Part shown: positions 30,297 through 38,290 of the stretch, piece after piece
Position numbering within the stretch: the first letter of the stretch is position 1
Layout of the letters: each line of letters begins with the position of its first letter
NCBI RefSeq assembly: GCF_027492855.1
Contig: NZ_JAPUDY010000051.1
Coordinates: forward strand, 1 to 64,000
Direction of reading: 5' to 3'
Source of the DNA: Acidovorax sp.
Lineage (GTDB): Bacteria; Pseudomonadota; Gammaproteobacteria; Burkholderiales; Burkholderiaceae_C
Length of the DNA stretch: 64,000 bases
Notes under the pieces: model-generated
Database searches by the model: none
What the model was told of the DNA's origin: nothing
Seen by the model: only the letters and a program-made list of their open reading frames with translations
Position numbers and translations under genes: made by a program

Positions 30297-30911
30297 TCAA
30301 AACTCCGCTGAGATCGCCGCCCGCAGCAACGCGCTGGCGGGCTCCACCAGCTCCTGCAGTTGCCCCGCCCGCTCCTGCTCGATGGACTGCAGCACCATCT
30401 CATTGATGCCGCCCACCACCGCCATGGCCATGGTGGGTTGCAGTGGCGTCTTGCGCAGGCGTGCGCCGGGGCGGTTGTTCACCACGTCCAGCATCAGGTC
30501 GGCCAGTTGCTGGTTGGCGCGCCGCCGCGCGGCCAGGCCCGGCGCGCCCAGGCCCAGGATGTCGATGAACAGCGTGCGCAGCAGCACTGGGTTGCGCGCC
30601 AGCACGCCGAAGTAAGCAGCCATGGCCTGCGCCACCTGGGCCTCCCATTCGCTGTGCGGATTGATGGCGGCGCGCAGCACGGCAATGGCGTTGCCGCTGG
30701 CCGCCTCGTACAGTGCGATGAGGCATTCGGCCTTGTCGGCGAAGTTCTCATAAAAGGTGCGGCGCGACACGCTGGCCTCGCGCACGATGTCGGCGATCGT
30801 GGTGTCGGCATAGCCCTTGGCCGCCACGGCGCGGGCCATGCCTTCGAGCAAGCGGGCGCGGTGTTCCGCGCCTATGGCGGGGGCTGCGTCAGAGGTGGTG
30901 GCTTCACTCAT
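30297..30911 (-). CDS. TetR/AcrR family transcriptional regulator
   Basis: A 204-aa repressor-type protein. The HTH domain (about 18-65) reads LLEGMARAVAAKGYADTTIA, DIVREASVSRRTFYENFADK, the TetR consensus. The C-terminal ligand domain is unspecific. It diverges from the PF10118-TolC-HlyD-ABC operon, and two identical-format palindromes (GGTAC-N6-GTACC) lie between them, so it very likely represses that operon and itself. ATG 30911 is chosen; the frame extends upstream through the operators without conserved residues. Confidence 0.92.
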   Translation of the reverse strand: MSEATTSDAAPAIGAEHRARLLEGMARAVAAKGYADTTIADIVREASVSRRTFYENFADKAECLIALYEAASGNAIAVLRAAINPHSEWEAQVAQAMAAYFGVLARNPVLLRTLFIDILGLGAPGLAARRRANQQLADLMLDVVNNRPGARLRKTPLQPTMAMAVVGGINEMVLQSIEQERAGQLQELVEPASALLRAAISAEF

Positions 30912-30943
30912 AGGGCCTGGGTTTGCAACAGAAAATTCGACAA

Positions 30944-31004
30944 GGTACTTGACAGTACCACAGTTGATCTGCATCATACAAACCCATCGGTACTACAACG
31001 TACC
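30944..31004. promoter_or_regulatory. Twin palindromic operators, TetR-type regulator
   Basis: Two 16-bp palindromes with the same 5-6-5 format: GGTACTTGACAGTACC (30944-30959) and GGTACTACAACGTACC (30989-31004), centres 45 bp apart. A further GTACC half-site follows at 31014-31018. TTGACA inside the first palindrome could be the -35 of the plus-strand operon, so binding would occlude RNA polymerase. The regulator assignment is inferred from position. Confidence 0.8.
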
Positions 31005-31063
31005 AAATCCGATGTACCACCGATCACCGATGCGGCACTGCCCCGCGCCAGGAGATTTTTCAC

Positions 31064-31885
31064 ATGACCGAACTCGTCGTCCGCCGTTTGCTGATTGACC
31101 TGGAAACGCCTTTTGACCGCCACTGGTGCGGCGGCGATGCGTTTCGCACGGCGCTTTTCAATGCGCTGTCGATGAGCTTCCCCGTGGGCGAGCAGTTCTT
31201 CATCGACGCGGTGCGTGACGGCCACAAGGCCCTGCCGCCCGAGCAGCAGGCCCGCTTTGCCGACGAGGTGCGCGGCTTCATCGGGCAAGAGGCCACGCAC
31301 CGCCGCATCCACACGCTGTTCAACGGCCACCTCGAAAAGCAGGGCCTCGTCAACGAATGGGCGCCGCGTGCACAGGCCCGCATGGCACTTTTTTCCGGTG
31401 CCGACCCGCGCCATCCGCTGGCCGTGACGGCCGCCAACGAACACTTCACCGCCCTGCTGGCCGAATGGCTGCTGAGCCACCCCCGTGCCGTGCAGGGCGC
31501 CGAACCCCGCCTGGCCACGATGTGGCAGTGGCACTGCGCCGAAGAGGCCGAGCACAAAAGCACGGCCTTCGACCTGTACCAGGCGCTGGGCGGCAACCAC
31601 GAATGGCGCATCACCTGGTTTCGCCGCATCACGCTGGTGTTTCTGGGCGACACGCTGCGCCAGACGCTGCTGAACCTGCGCCACGACGGCACGCTGTGGA
31701 AGTGGAGCACCTGGGCCAGCGCCGCCCGCACACTTTTCGGCAAAGGCGGCCTGGTGCGCGAGAGCTACAAGCCCTGGCGCGCGTACCTCAAGCGCGACTT
31801 CCACCCCAACCAACACGGCAGCGACGTCTCCGAACGCTGGCTGGCCGAACACAGCGATGCCTTCACCCCCGTGGGCGCCCGCTGA
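31064..31885 (+). CDS. predicted metal-dependent hydrolase (PF10118)
   Basis: A 273-aa protein of the PF10118 family, which has a ferritin-like helical arrangement of metal ligands. Candidate ligands are E and H in FIGQEATHRRIHTLF (about 75-89), H in ANEHFTALLAEW, and E/H in WHCAEEAEHKSTAFDLY (about 159-175). Activity is not established for most members. ATG 31064 has AGGAG 9 nt upstream. It is first in the operon with the exporter genes and directly behind the twin operators; a role in modifying the exported compound is a guess. Confidence 0.85.
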   Translation: MTELVVRRLLIDLETPFDRHWCGGDAFRTALFNALSMSFPVGEQFFIDAVRDGHKALPPEQQARFADEVRGFIGQEATHRRIHTLFNGHLEKQGLVNEWAPRAQARMALFSGADPRHPLAVTAANEHFTALLAEWLLSHPRAVQGAEPRLATMWQWHCAEEAEHKSTAFDLYQALGGNHEWRITWFRRITLVFLGDTLRQTLLNLRHDGTLWKWSTWASAARTLFGKGGLVRESYKPWRAYLKRDFHPNQHGSDVSERWLAEHSDAFTPVGAR

Positions 31886-31906
31886 CAACGACAACCACCT
31901 GAAACC

Positions 31907-33340
31907 ATGACTCCCCACACGACGCCCCGGCGCAAAAGCCGGGCAGGCGAAGCTTTGCTGCGCCTTGCCACCACCGCCCCGCTGGCGCTGGCCGCTCTGG
32001 CCGCGCAGGCCGAACCCCTGGCGTTTGGCGCCGCGCTGCAACAGCTCGGCCAGCGCTCCGACCAACTCGCCGCCTCGCGCCACGCAGTGGAAAGCGCTCA
32101 ACTGCGCCGCGACGCCATGCAGCGCCTGGGCGGCCCAGTGGTCAACCTCACGGGCGCGGCCTATGCCTACAACGCCAACCTGGACGTGGACCTGAACCCG
32201 CTCAACCGCGCCCTGCCCGGCGTGCTCTCGCAACTGCCGCCGCAACTGGCCGCCCCCCTCGCGCAGATGCCGCACCTGCCGTCCTCCTACACACTCAACC
32301 GCAGCAAGAGCGACACCACGGCCTCTGTGTCGGCCTTCTGGCCCCTCTACATGGGCGGCGCCAGCGAGGCCGCGCGCGGCCTGCTCGATGCCAAAACCCA
32401 GGAGGCCGAGGCCGATGCCGCCAAGGTGGGCGACGAAGCCACCACGCTCCTGGTGCTGCGCTACTTCGGCGCCCAGCTCGCCGAGCGCGCCGCCGTGCTG
32501 CGCGAGGCAGCCCTGGCCACCATCGAGCAGCACGATGCCGCCGCGCAGAAGATGCTGGACGCTGGCGTGATCGCCCGTGTGGAGCGCCTGCAGGCCCGCT
32601 CCGCACTCGAAGAAGCGCGCCGCAATGCCCGCAAAGCACGCGACGATGCCGAGCTGGCCGCCACCGCGCTCACCCGCACGCTCAAGGCCGCCGATCGCGT
32701 CACGCCCACCAGCCCGCTGTTCGTGTTGGGCCAGCCGCTGGAGGCCCTGCCCCGGTTCATCGACACCGCGCTGGCACGCCATCCGGGCCTGTCCAAGGTG
32801 GCTGCCAAGAAGGAGCAGGCCACACAGCTGCATGCCGCCCAAGAGGCGCTGCGCAAACCCCAGGTCTTCGTCTTCGGCCAGCGCCAGCTCAAGACCGGCA
32901 GGGAGGCCGATTGGGTGGCCGGTGTGGGTGTGCGCTGGACGCTGTGGGATTCCATCGACCGCGACGCGCTGGCCGAATCCTCCAACCGCCAGATTGAACA
33001 GGCCGAGCGCACCGGCGCACAGGCGCAGAACGACATCGCCCTGCTGGTGGAAAAACGCTGGCTGGGCGTGGAGCAGGCGCGCCGCCAGTTTCTGGCCCTG
33101 GCGCCCGGCCTGGAGCTGGCCGACGAGGTGCTGCGCCTGCGCACCTCGGGCCTCAAGGCGGGCACCAGCACCACGCTTGACCTGATCGACGCGCAGGTGA
33201 ACCAGGCCAAGGCCCAGACCGAACGCGCCCAGGCCGCGCACGACTACGTGAAAGCGCTGGCCGAGCTGCTGGAGAGCTGCGGCCTGTCGGAAGACTTTGG
33301 CAAATACATGGCGCGCGCCGACGCCCTGAAAGTGGAGTGA
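31907..33340 (+). CDS. TolC family outer membrane protein
   Basis: Outer-membrane channel component of a tripartite exporter, 477 aa. An N-terminal signal peptide (about 14-36, cleavage after AALAAQA) precedes two long coiled-coil OEP repeats: VEAEADAAKVGDEATTLLVL, then the second half with ARRQFLALAPGLELADEVL and TSGLKAGTSTTLDLIDAQVNQ, the TolC-family signature near the C-terminus. It is 21 bp after the PF10118 gene and 7 bp before the HlyD gene. Confidence 0.92.
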   Translation: MTPHTTPRRKSRAGEALLRLATTAPLALAALAAQAEPLAFGAALQQLGQRSDQLAASRHAVESAQLRRDAMQRLGGPVVNLTGAAYAYNANLDVDLNPLNRALPGVLSQLPPQLAAPLAQMPHLPSSYTLNRSKSDTTASVSAFWPLYMGGASEAARGLLDAKTQEAEADAAKVGDEATTLLVLRYFGAQLAERAAVLREAALATIEQHDAAAQKMLDAGVIARVERLQARSALEEARRNARKARDDAELAATALTRTLKAADRVTPTSPLFVLGQPLEALPRFIDTALARHPGLSKVAAKKEQATQLHAAQEALRKPQVFVFGQRQLKTGREADWVAGVGVRWTLWDSIDRDALAESSNRQIEQAERTGAQAQNDIALLVEKRWLGVEQARRQFLALAPGLELADEVLRLRTSGLKAGTSTTLDLIDAQVNQAKAQTERAQAAHDYVKALAELLESCGLSEDFGKYMARADALKVE

Positions 33341-33347
33341 AGAAAAT

Positions 33348-34322
33348 ATGAGCAAGAAAACAGCCGTTGCCGGGGCAATCGCCTTCGTCGCCGTGGCGGG
33401 CTTTGTGGGCTTTGGCCTGTGGAAGGCCTCACAGCCTGCGCCAGAGGTGTTCCAGGGCCAGATCGAAGCACAAGAAGCCGACATCGCCCCCAAGGTCACC
33501 GCGCGCATCGCGCAGATTTTGGTGAAGGAAGGCGACCAAATCGCCGTGGGCGCGCCGCTGATCCGCATGGACAGCCCCGAGGTGAAGGCCAAGCTGGCCC
33601 AGGCCACCGCCGCGCAAGAAGCCGCCCAGGCCGTGGCCGACAAGGCCCAGCACGGCGCCCGCCCGCAAGAGCTGGAGATGGCCCGCCTGAACTGGCAGCG
33701 CGCCGTGGCCGCTGCCGACCTGGCCGAGTCGTCGTTCAAACGCGTGGACGGCCTGGCCCGCGAAGGCCTGGTGGCTGCACAAAAGCGCGATGAGGCCGAG
33801 GCCAACCACAAGGCATCACGCGACCAGGCGCTGGCCGCCAAGGCGCAGTACGACCTGGCCCGCTCTGGCGCACGCACCGAAGACCGCGCCGCTGCCAGCG
33901 CCCAGGCCCGCCAGGTGGCTGGCGTGGTGGCCGAGGTCGAGGCCGCCCAGGCCGAAACCGAACTCAAGAGCCCCGTGGCGGGCGAAGTGGCCAAGGTGCT
34001 GGCCCGCACGGGCGAGCTCTCGCCCCAGGGCGTGGCCGTGGTCACGGTGGTGGATTTGAAGGACCAATGGGCGGTGCTGAACGTGCGCGAAGACCACTTG
34101 CAGCGTTTTGCCATCGGCAACGAGTTCAACGCCACGCTGCCCGCGCTGGGCAACAAGGTGGTGACGTTCAAGGTCTATCACACCGGCGCCCTGCCCGACT
34201 TCGCCACCTGGCGCGCCACCCGCGCGGGCCAGGGCTTTGACGCCCGCACGTTTGAGGTGCGCGCCCGGCCCGCCGCGCCCATCGAGGGCGCGCGCCCCGG
34301 CATGACCGTGCTGGTGCAGTGA
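33348..34322 (+). CDS. HlyD family secretion/adaptor protein
   Basis: Periplasmic adaptor of 324 aa with an N-terminal membrane anchor (about 8-26, AVAGAIAFVAVAGFVGFGLW), a biotinyl-lipoyl-like half (GQIEAQEADIAPKVTARIAQ, KEGDQIAVGAPLIRMDS), a coiled-coil hairpin (about 75-190) and the second lipoyl half with LKSPVAGEVAKVLARTGELS. It joins the TolC-like channel to the two inner-membrane permeases downstream. It is similar in design to YbhG/YhiI-type adaptors of ABC-2 exporters. Confidence 0.92.
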   Translation: MSKKTAVAGAIAFVAVAGFVGFGLWKASQPAPEVFQGQIEAQEADIAPKVTARIAQILVKEGDQIAVGAPLIRMDSPEVKAKLAQATAAQEAAQAVADKAQHGARPQELEMARLNWQRAVAAADLAESSFKRVDGLAREGLVAAQKRDEAEANHKASRDQALAAKAQYDLARSGARTEDRAAASAQARQVAGVVAEVEAAQAETELKSPVAGEVAKVLARTGELSPQGVAVVTVVDLKDQWAVLNVREDHLQRFAIGNEFNATLPALGNKVVTFKVYHTGALPDFATWRATRAGQGFDARTFEVRARPAAPIEGARPGMTVLVQ

Positions 34323-34366
34323 GCTATCAGCAAATAGTGCCTAACGATGTTCACCCCTCAGAAACC

Positions 34367-34454
34367 GCCCCTTCCGTTCGGGCTGAGCCTGTCGGAGCCA
34401 GGGCTTGCCGCGTGCGCGCAAGGCTTCGACAGGCTCAGCCCGAACGGAAGGGGG
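34367..34454. repeat. REP-like inverted repeat, copy 2
   Basis: Near-perfect inverted repeat of about 32 bp per arm: CCTTCCGTTCGGGCTGAGCC ... and ... GGCTCAGCCCGAACGGAAGG around a 22-nt centre. It sits in the 203-bp gap between the HlyD gene and the first permease; the rest of that gap holds palindromic repeat copy 9 and no gene. Confidence 0.9.
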
Positions 34455-34490
34455 AGAAGCGTCTGCAGCATGTGCATGGTCAGCAAAAAG

Positions 34491-34541
34491 TGCCTCTAGC
34501 GCTTATCTAACAAGCGCTACCAGCTATGAATTCAATAGTAA
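34491..34541. repeat. Palindromic repeat copy 9, overlapping a start codon
   Basis: CTCTAGCGCTTATCTAACAA, then GCGCTACCAGCTATGAATTCAATAG. The ATG of the downstream permease (34526) falls in the position where other copies read AGCTATCAAAAT or AGCTATTAAAT. Confidence 0.85.
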
Positions 34542-35698
34542 GCAGCTTCCGCCGCGAAGCCCGCCGCCTGTGGGCCGACCCCTGGGACCTGGCCATGGTT
34601 ACCTGGGTGCCGCTGCTGGCCGTGGCGCTCTTGTGGTGGATCTTCTCAGCCGGGTTGCCCCGCCACCTGCCGGTGGGCGTGGTCGATGAAGACCATTCCA
34701 GCCTGTCGCGCCAACTGGTACGCATGCTCGACGCCACACCGGGCGTGCAGGTCACGCAGCACTACGCCAACGCGGGCGAGGCCGAGCGCGGGCTGCGCGC
34801 CATCAGTGTCTATGCCGTCGTCACCATCCCGCGCGACTTTGCGCGCACGGTGAAGGAGGGCCGCGCCGCCCAGGTCACCCTGCTGCACAACGCGCAGATG
34901 GGCACCCACTCGGGCCTGCTGCAGCGCGACGTGCGCGGCGCCGTGGGCACGCTGTCGGCAGGCATCGAGATGGCCGCACGCAACAAACGCGGCGAAAGTG
35001 CCAAAGCCGTGCACGTGAGCATGGAGCCCATCCACACGCAGATGGTGGCGCTGTTCAACGTGTCGAGCAACTACGAGCAGTTTCTGGGCGCGGCGCTCAT
35101 CCCCGCGCTGCTGCACATCCTGGCCATGACGGCGGGCGCCTGGACAGTGGGCCGCGAGCTGCGCGACCGCAGCCTGGGTGAGTGGCTGAGCACGGGCGGC
35201 CTGCCGCAGGTCGCTGGGGCATTGATCGGCAAGCTCGCGCTGCCCTGGTTGTCGCTCACCTTGGTCGGCCTGCTGGCGCTGGTGGGCATCACCTGGGGCC
35301 GGGGCTGGCACCCGCCGGGCAATTTGTGGTGGGTGGCGGGCGCACTGGCGCTGCTGATGGCCGTGTCGGCCATGGCAGGCGCAGCCCTGGCTGCCATCAC
35401 ACGCTCGCTGCGCACCGCGCTGTCGGGCGCAGGCTTTTTTGCGGCACCAGCCTTTGCGTTCAGCGGCGTGGCGTTTCCGCTGGCTGGCATGCCGGGCAGC
35501 GCCCGCGCCTGGGCCGAGGCCATGCCGTTCACCCACTACATCCGCCTGCAGATCGAGCAGTTGCAGATGGGCGCACCGCTGTCTGCCAGCGTGTCGACCA
35601 TGGCGGGGCTGCTCATTGCCACCGCCGTGCTCTGGCTTGTGGCCGCCGTTGGCCTGCGCCTGGCAGCACGCCGTCCTGATACCTGGGGAGGCCGCTGA
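34526..35698 (+). CDS. ABC-2 type transporter permease 1
   Basis: Inner-membrane permease of 390 aa, YbhS/YhhJ class. One N-terminal TM (about 23-45), a large extracytoplasmic domain with VGVVDEDHSSLSRQLVRMLD and a C-terminal group of about five TMs (about 190-385; GAALIPALLHILAMTAGAWT, WLSTGGLPQ, GVAFPLAGMPGSARAWAEAM). The start ATG lies within a palindromic repeat and has no Shine-Dalgarno; the next in-frame Met (MVTWVPLLAV) would delete part of the anchor. It overlaps nothing and abuts permease 2 directly. Confidence 0.9.
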   Translation: MNSIVSSFRREARRLWADPWDLAMVTWVPLLAVALLWWIFSAGLPRHLPVGVVDEDHSSLSRQLVRMLDATPGVQVTQHYANAGEAERGLRAISVYAVVTIPRDFARTVKEGRAAQVTLLHNAQMGTHSGLLQRDVRGAVGTLSAGIEMAARNKRGESAKAVHVSMEPIHTQMVALFNVSSNYEQFLGAALIPALLHILAMTAGAWTVGRELRDRSLGEWLSTGGLPQVAGALIGKLALPWLSLTLVGLLALVGITWGRGWHPPGNLWWVAGALALLMAVSAMAGAALAAITRSLRTALSGAGFFAAPAFAFSGVAFPLAGMPGSARAWAEAMPFTHYIRLQIEQLQMGAPLSASVSTMAGLLIATAVLWLVAAVGLRLAARRPDTWGGR

Positions 35699-36844
35699 AT
35701 GAACGACTCCATGACTTCCGCTCCCCGCAGCCTGCTGCACGCCTGGCTCACTGCCCTGGCCGTGGTGGCGCGCGACAAGGGCGTGCTGCTGTTGCTCATC
35801 GGCGCGCCCCTGCTCTACGGTTTCTTCTACCCCTGGTTCTATGCCGACGAGGTGCTCACCCGCGTGCCGGTGGCCGTGGTGGACATGGACCACACCAGCC
35901 TGTCGCGCCAGATCACGCGCTTTGCCGACGCCGACCCGCGCATCGCGGTCACACTGGTCACCGGCAGCGAGCGCGAGGCGCAGGAGGCCCTGTGGCGCGG
36001 CGAGATCGAGGGTTATGCGGTGATCCCCGCCCACCTCAAGCGCAGCGTGGTGCGCGGCGAAAACGCCGTGGTCAGCATCGAGGCCAACGGTGCCTATGCG
36101 CTGCTCAACAAGGCCGTGCAGTACGGCTTTGCCGAAGCCGTGGGTACCGTGTCGGCCGGGATCGAAATCAGAAAACTGCAGGCCAGCGGCCAAAGCGCCC
36201 AGCAGGCCCGCGCCAGCCGCGCCCCGGTGCAGTTGCAGATGGTGGCGCTGTTCAACCCCACCGAGGGCTACGGCAGTTTTGTGGTGCCCGCCGTGGCGCT
36301 CTTGATCCTGCAGCAAACCCTGCTCATGGGCGCCGCCCTGCTCACCGGCACCTGGGTAGAGGCTGGGCAACACCGCGCCAGCGCCACCACCTGGCTGGGG
36401 CGCTTGCTGGCGCTGTGCACCCTGGGCTGGGCCAGCGGCTTGTTCTACTTTGGCTGGATTTTTGTGCTGCACGACTACCCACGCGGCGGCAACCCGCTGG
36501 GTGCACTGGCCCTCTTGGCCTGCTACGTGCCCGCCATTGCGGCGCTCGGCTCGCTCTTGGGCTTGTGGATCGGCAACCGCGAGCGCGCGCTGCAAGTGCT
36601 GCTGTTCACCACCCTGCCCATCGCCTTCGTGGCCGGTTTCTCGTGGCCCGTGGAGGCACTGCCCGAGCCGCTGCAATGGCTGCGCTGGCTGCTGCCCAGC
36701 ACCTCGGGCGTGCAGGCGTCGCTGCGGCTCAACCAGCTGGGGGCACCGTTGACGGCGGCGTTGCCGTATCTGTGTGCGCTGGTGGCGCTGTGCGCGGTGT
36801 GCACGGCTGCGTTGCTTTACAAGGCGCGGCCCCGGCAGGCGTAG
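35699..36844 (+). CDS. ABC-2 type transporter permease 2
   Basis: A 381-aa paralogue of permease 1 with the same layout: N-terminal TM (LLLLIGAPLLYGFFYPWFYA), the periplasmic domain with VAVVDMDHTSLSRQITRFAD and the C-terminal TM group (FVVPAVALLILQQTLLMGAALLTG split by family spacing). Its ATG follows the TGA of permease 1 with no gap. No ABC ATPase gene precedes or follows, so the energising subunit must come from elsewhere or be unnecessary. Confidence 0.9.
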   Translation: MNDSMTSAPRSLLHAWLTALAVVARDKGVLLLLIGAPLLYGFFYPWFYADEVLTRVPVAVVDMDHTSLSRQITRFADADPRIAVTLVTGSEREAQEALWRGEIEGYAVIPAHLKRSVVRGENAVVSIEANGAYALLNKAVQYGFAEAVGTVSAGIEIRKLQASGQSAQQARASRAPVQLQMVALFNPTEGYGSFVVPAVALLILQQTLLMGAALLTGTWVEAGQHRASATTWLGRLLALCTLGWASGLFYFGWIFVLHDYPRGGNPLGALALLACYVPAIAALGSLLGLWIGNRERALQVLLFTTLPIAFVAGFSWPVEALPEPLQWLRWLLPSTSGVQASLRLNQLGAPLTAALPYLCALVALCAVCTAALLYKARPRQA

Positions 36845-36848
36845 CGGC

Positions 36849-37373
36849 CTATGCCGCCGCTTGCTTCGTGCGCAGCCGCACCGGGCCGCTGCGCGCTTCG
36901 ATGGCGGCTTGCACCTCGCGGCGCAGACCCAGCGCAAAGGCCCATTCGGCCACCACAAACAGCGGGCCGACGATCAGGCCCACCAGATCGTCCACAAAGG
37001 CGGGCTTGCGGCCCTCGTAGTAGTGGCCCACGAACTGGATCACCCAACCCACCGCGAACAGGCCGATGCCCGCGCCCAGCCACACGGCCATGGTCTGCAC
37101 GGCCAGCCATTGCGCCCCGGCCAGCATGGCAGCCAGCAGCGCAGCCATGGCCAGGCCAAAACGCGTGTCCAGCCGAAAGTAGAAGATGCAACTGGCCAGC
37201 GCGCAGAACAGCGCGGGAGTCACCGGCAAATCACCCACCATCCATGCAGGGCGCGAGAGCAGCACGACCACCGCAAACATGATCATCGGCACGCCCACAA
37301 AATGGGTGTGGATGTTGCGCGGGTCGCGGTGGTAGTCGGCGTACTGGGCCAGGTGGTCGATCAGGGTTTTCAT
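36849..37373 (-). CDS. Mpo1-like membrane protein (DUF962)
   Basis: A 174-aa protein with four hydrophobic segments. The family signature is YHRDPRNIHTHFVGVPMIMF (residues 14-33), with His residues that bind Fe2+ in yeast Mpo1, a dioxygenase that alpha-oxidises 2-hydroxy fatty acids; a second His is in QFVGHYYEGRKPAFVDDLVG. Whether the bacterial protein has that activity is not known. It converges on ABC permease 2 (4-bp gap) and diverges from the Crp/Fnr gene. Confidence 0.88.
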   Translation of the reverse strand: MKTLIDHLAQYADYHRDPRNIHTHFVGVPMIMFAVVVLLSRPAWMVGDLPVTPALFCALASCIFYFRLDTRFGLAMAALLAAMLAGAQWLAVQTMAVWLGAGIGLFAVGWVIQFVGHYYEGRKPAFVDDLVGLIVGPLFVVAEWAFALGLRREVQAAIEARSGPVRLRTKQAAA

Positions 37374-37490
37374 GGGTGCCTCTGCATGCTGTTTTGAGCA
37401 GCATCAATGTTGGCGCCGCTCCCGTGGCAGCGTCTGTCGTACAGACGACAAAAGCCCCCTCCTCTCCCGGCCTTCTCACCCTTTCGCTGC

Positions 37491-38195
37491 ATGACCACCC
37501 CCGCCGCCTACCTGCCCGCTCTCCAGTCCGGCCGCTGGTTTGCCCACCTGCCGCCCGACTTTGCCCAGCCGCTGATCGACATGGCGCACCTGCGCCAGCT
37601 GCAGGCGGGCGAAGTGCTTTTTTTGCGGGGCGATGCGCCCTGCGGGCTGTATGCGGTGGTGCGTGGGGCCATCAGCATCTCGGGCACGGGCGGACGGGCC
37701 AGCGAGGCGCGCTCGGCGCTGCTCACGCGGCTGGAGCCGCCGCACTGGTTTGGCGAGATCTCGGTGTTCGACGGCTCGGCCCGCACGCACGATGCCCATG
37801 CCGCCGAAGCCAGCACGCTGCTGCAGGTGCCACACGAGCGGCTGCTGGCCTGGCTGCAGGCGCACCCAGAGCACTGGCACGCGCTGGCGCTGCTGCTCAC
37901 CGACAAGCTGCGCACCGCCTTCGTGGCGATAGAGGAACTGGCCTTGCTGCCTGCCCCGCAGCGCCTGGCCCGCCGCCTGGTGATGATGGCCGAGGGCTAC
38001 GGCCAGTGGACGGCCGAGGGCCAGTCGCGCCGCGTGATCGCCATCTCGCAGGAGCAGCTGTCACTGATGCTGGCCATCTCGCGCCAGACCACGAACCAGA
38101 TCCTCAAGGACCTGGAGGCGCGCGGCTTGGTGCGCGTGCAGCGCGGCGAGGTGGAGATCCTGGACCTGGCGGCTCTGCGCGCCGCCTGCGATTGA
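37491..38195 (+). CDS. Crp/Fnr family transcriptional regulator
   Basis: A 234-aa regulator with an N-terminal cyclic-nucleotide-binding-like beta roll (about 18-125; LQAGEVLFLRGDAPCGLYAVVRGAIS split, EPPHWFGEISVFDG) and a C-terminal winged HTH (about 155-220; ISQEQLSLMLAISRQTTNQILKD). No N-terminal Cys cluster for a 4Fe-4S centre is present, so it is not an oxygen-sensing Fnr. The recognition helix SRQTTNQILKDL differs from the E-x2-SR of Crp/Fnr. Its effector is unknown. ATG 37491 is the only start that keeps the N-terminus compact. Confidence 0.9.
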   Translation: MTTPAAYLPALQSGRWFAHLPPDFAQPLIDMAHLRQLQAGEVLFLRGDAPCGLYAVVRGAISISGTGGRASEARSALLTRLEPPHWFGEISVFDGSARTHDAHAAEASTLLQVPHERLLAWLQAHPEHWHALALLLTDKLRTAFVAIEELALLPAPQRLARRLVMMAEGYGQWTAEGQSRRVIAISQEQLSLMLAISRQTTNQILKDLEARGLVRVQRGEVEILDLAALRAACD

Positions 38196-38196
38196 T

Positions 38197-38260
38197 TTGC
38201 TATGAAAACAATAGCTTATAGCGCTTGATGGTAAAGCGGTAGATGCTGTTTTTATTCAAA
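38197..38260. repeat. Palindromic repeat copy 10 (degenerate)
   Basis: AACAATAGCTTATAGCGCTT, then GATGGTAAAGCGGTAGATGCTG. A diverged copy right after the Crp/Fnr stop codon. Confidence 0.7.
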
Positions 38261-38290
38261 TAATAAGCACACATTTCATTTGCAGGCAAA

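Noticed and set aside
30974-34171. A 1065-codon minus-strand open frame opposite the TolC/HlyD operon
   Set aside because: Antisense to three genes with strong family motifs; no recognisable domain in the antisense translation.
37491-38195. Assignment of the Crp/Fnr gene as the oxygen sensor acting on the moaA box
   Set aside because: The protein lacks the N-terminal cysteine cluster of Fnr and its recognition helix differs, so linkage to the box is not supported.
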